Below are positions 62,506 to 64,000 of a stretch of DNA of 64,000 nucleotides, one piece after another. The notes beneath the pieces were generated by a model. The model was not told the DNA's origin. It was given only the letters and a program-made list of their open reading frames with translations, and did no database searches. The first letter of the stretch is position 1. Every line of letters begins with the position of its first letter. This DNA is from an uncultured Flavobacteriaceae bacterium. GTDB taxonomy: Bacteria; Bacteroidota; Bacteroidia; Flavobacteriales; Flavobacteriaceae. The stretch covers positions 1 to 64,000 of the forward strand of contig CALGUD010000028.1 in the NCBI GenBank assembly GCA_937901915.1, written 5' to 3'. Both the position numbers and the translations under genes were made by a program.

Positions 62506-64000
62506 ATGGCGTCGCATTACGAAGCACCTATACGTAAACCCTTAGTAACCGGAGATAAAAGTTATCACGATGTAACGGTTGATATTGCAGCACCGGTAGA
62601 GGGAAGAGCTAACAAACAATGGTGGATAGTTTTCTCTATTGCTTTAGCAGCATTTCTCTGGGGAGTGGGCAGTATCATTTATACAATCTCAACAGGTATT
62701 GGTACCTGGGGCCTAAATAAAACTGTTGGTTGGGCCTGGGATATCACTAACTTTGTTTGGTGGGTTGGTATCGGTCACGCAGGAACATTAATTTCGGCGG
62801 TACTTTTACTTTTCCGTCAAAAATGGAGAATGGCCATTAACCGTTCAGCTGAGGCAATGACTATTTTCTCAGTTGTGCAGGCCGGACTTTTTCCAATCAT
62901 TCACATGGGTCGCCCTTGGTTAGGATACTGGGTACTACCCATTCCAAACCAGTTCGGGTCGCTATGGGTAAACTTTAATTCGCCCTTACTCTGGGACGTA
63001 TTTGCAATCTCAACATATCTCTCCGTTTCATTGGTTTTCTGGTGGACAGGGTTATTGCCGGATTTTGCAATGATTCGTGACAGGGCAGTAAAGCCTTTTC
63101 AAAAGAAAATATACAGTCTTGTAAGTTTTGGATGGAGCGGACGGGCTAAAGATTGGCAACGTTTTGAAGAAGTATCACTGGTACTTGCAGGTTTGGCAAC
63201 TCCACTTGTACTCTCCGTACACACTATTGTATCATTTGACTTTGCTACTTCCGTGATTCCGGGTTGGCATACCACCATATTTCCACCATATTTTGTTGCA
63301 GGAGCTGTTTTTTCAGGTTTTGCGATGGTAAATACACTTCTTATCATCATGCGTAAAGTATGTAATCTTGAAGATTATATTACTGTTCAGCATATTGAAT
63401 TAATGAACATCGTAATTATGATTACAGGTTCAATAGTGGGATGTGCATATATTACGGAATTATTTGTAGCATGGTATTCCGGAGTGGAATATGAACAGTA
63501 TGCATTCCTTAACAGGGCAACAGGACCTTACTGGTGGGCATACTGGGCAATGATGACATGTAACGTGTTCTCTCCGCAGTTTATGTGGTCTAAGAGATTG
63601 CGTACAAGTATCATGTTCTCCTTTATTATATCAATCGTTGTAAATATTGGTATGTGGTTTGAGCGTTTTGTAATCATTGTTACTTCACTGCACAGGGATT
63701 ATTTACCGTCATCATGGACCATGTTCTCACCAACTTTTGTAGATATTGGAATTTTTATAGGTACAATCGGGTTCTTTTTTGTATTGTTCCTTCTGTATGC
63801 ACGTACATTCCCAGTAATTGCTCAAGCGGAAGTAAAAACAATACTAAAATCATCCGGTGAAAGATACAAGAGGTTAAGAGAAGGAGGAAAAACCCTGGTA
63901 GGGGCAGCAACCGATCAAAGAACCTCGGGAAAAGTAATTACGGATATTACAGATACCGAAAAAGATATTGATGATAAAGCAAAAAAAATAGATGAGTTGT
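62506..64000 (+). CDS. actC: Alternative complex III membrane subunit (ActC, NrfD family), truncated by window end
   Basis: ATG 62506 opens a frame with no stop before 64000 (498 codons). It begins MASHYEAPIRKPLV. About nine to ten membrane helices are visible (for example IVFSIALAAFLWGVGSIIYT, WWVGIGHAGTLISAVLLL, FFFVLFLLYARTFP). HAGTLISAVLLLFRQ and HMGRPW match the quinone-binding NrfD/ActC family. It should bind menaquinol. The C-terminus appears to be ending in a soluble charged tail; the stop lies outside the window. Confidence 0.92.
   Translation, partial: MASHYEAPIRKPLVTGDKSYHDVTVDIAAPVEGRANKQWWIVFSIALAAFLWGVGSIIYTISTGIGTWGLNKTVGWAWDITNFVWWVGIGHAGTLISAVLLLFRQKWRMAINRSAEAMTIFSVVQAGLFPIIHMGRPWLGYWVLPIPNQFGSLWVNFNSPLLWDVFAISTYLSVSLVFWWTGLLPDFAMIRDRAVKPFQKKIYSLVSFGWSGRAKDWQRFEEVSLVLAGLATPLVLSVHTIVSFDFATSVIPGWHTTIFPPYFVAGAVFSGFAMVNTLLIIMRKVCNLEDYITVQHIELMNIVIMITGSIVGCAYITELFVAWYSGVEYEQYAFLNRATGPYWWAYWAMMTCNVFSPQFMWSKRLRTSIMFSFIISIVVNIGMWFERFVIIVTSLHRDYLPSSWTMFSPTFVDIGIFIGTIGFFFVLFLLYARTFPVIAQAEVKTILKSSGERYKRLREGGKTLVGAATDQRTSGKVITDITDTEKDIDDKAKKIDEL

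Overview
This window is chromosomal DNA from a member of the Bacteroidota, most likely the family Flavobacteriaceae. The evidence is AT-rich DNA; initiation regions without clear Shine-Dalgarno sequences; promoters of the Bacteroidota form TTTG-N19-TAnnTTTG (best before tRNA-Gln and rplM); a PorT-type outer-membrane protein; a surface protein with a type IX secretion C-terminal signal; alternative complex III genes; and the tail of an ISAon1-like transposase.

Layout. 1-11168 is an envelope signalling island. On the minus strand it holds a lipoprotein, a PKD/beta-barrel protein, a CHAT (caspase-like) TPR protein, a retropepsin-like aspartic protease, a TPR histidine kinase, a LuxR-type response regulator, and three unannotated ~40-residue membrane peptides that resemble one another. 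On the plus strand are a divergent ECF sigma factor and an anti-sigma factor with a TPR tail. One bipartite promoter-like motif, with identical spacing, lies before both the lipoprotein (9648-9682) and the last small peptide (230-265). This suggests one ECF regulon that includes a possible periplasmic protease pair. I regard it as the most novel part of the window.

11211-18241 holds tatD, an acyltransferase with a forced TTG start, a type I asparaginase, tRNA-Ser(GGA), an ExbB/membrane protein/ExbD/ExbD operon, a PorT-like gene and a PAP2-like membrane protein. 18394-31196 is mostly minus-strand housekeeping: rpoN, asnS, an MMPL/RND exporter with a DUF5686 outer-membrane protein, frr, pyrH, tsf, rpsB, rpsI and rplM. 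31449-34117 is a DUF5916 gene broken by one missing T. 34233-38272 encodes a fibronectin-type lipoprotein and a large LRR / thrombospondin type 3 / type IX-secreted surface protein.

38364-50693 holds polA, a membrane metallophosphoesterase, a convergent phosphorelay cluster (Hpt, receiver / receiver, PAS kinase), a thioredoxin-fold protein without its CXXC, a polysaccharide deacetylase and a DUF2723 membrane glycosyltransferase. 50809-51302 has tRNA-Gln with a duplicated 3' end and several hairpin repeats. 51303-56840 holds a universal stress protein and rimP-nusA-infB behind an attenuator-like hairpin. 56865-57319 is a small graveyard of mobile DNA (IS tail plus a MITE-like element). From 57368 come a SPOR-domain protein and the start of the alternative complex III operon (ActA-type hexaheme fusion, ActB, and ActC running off the window end).
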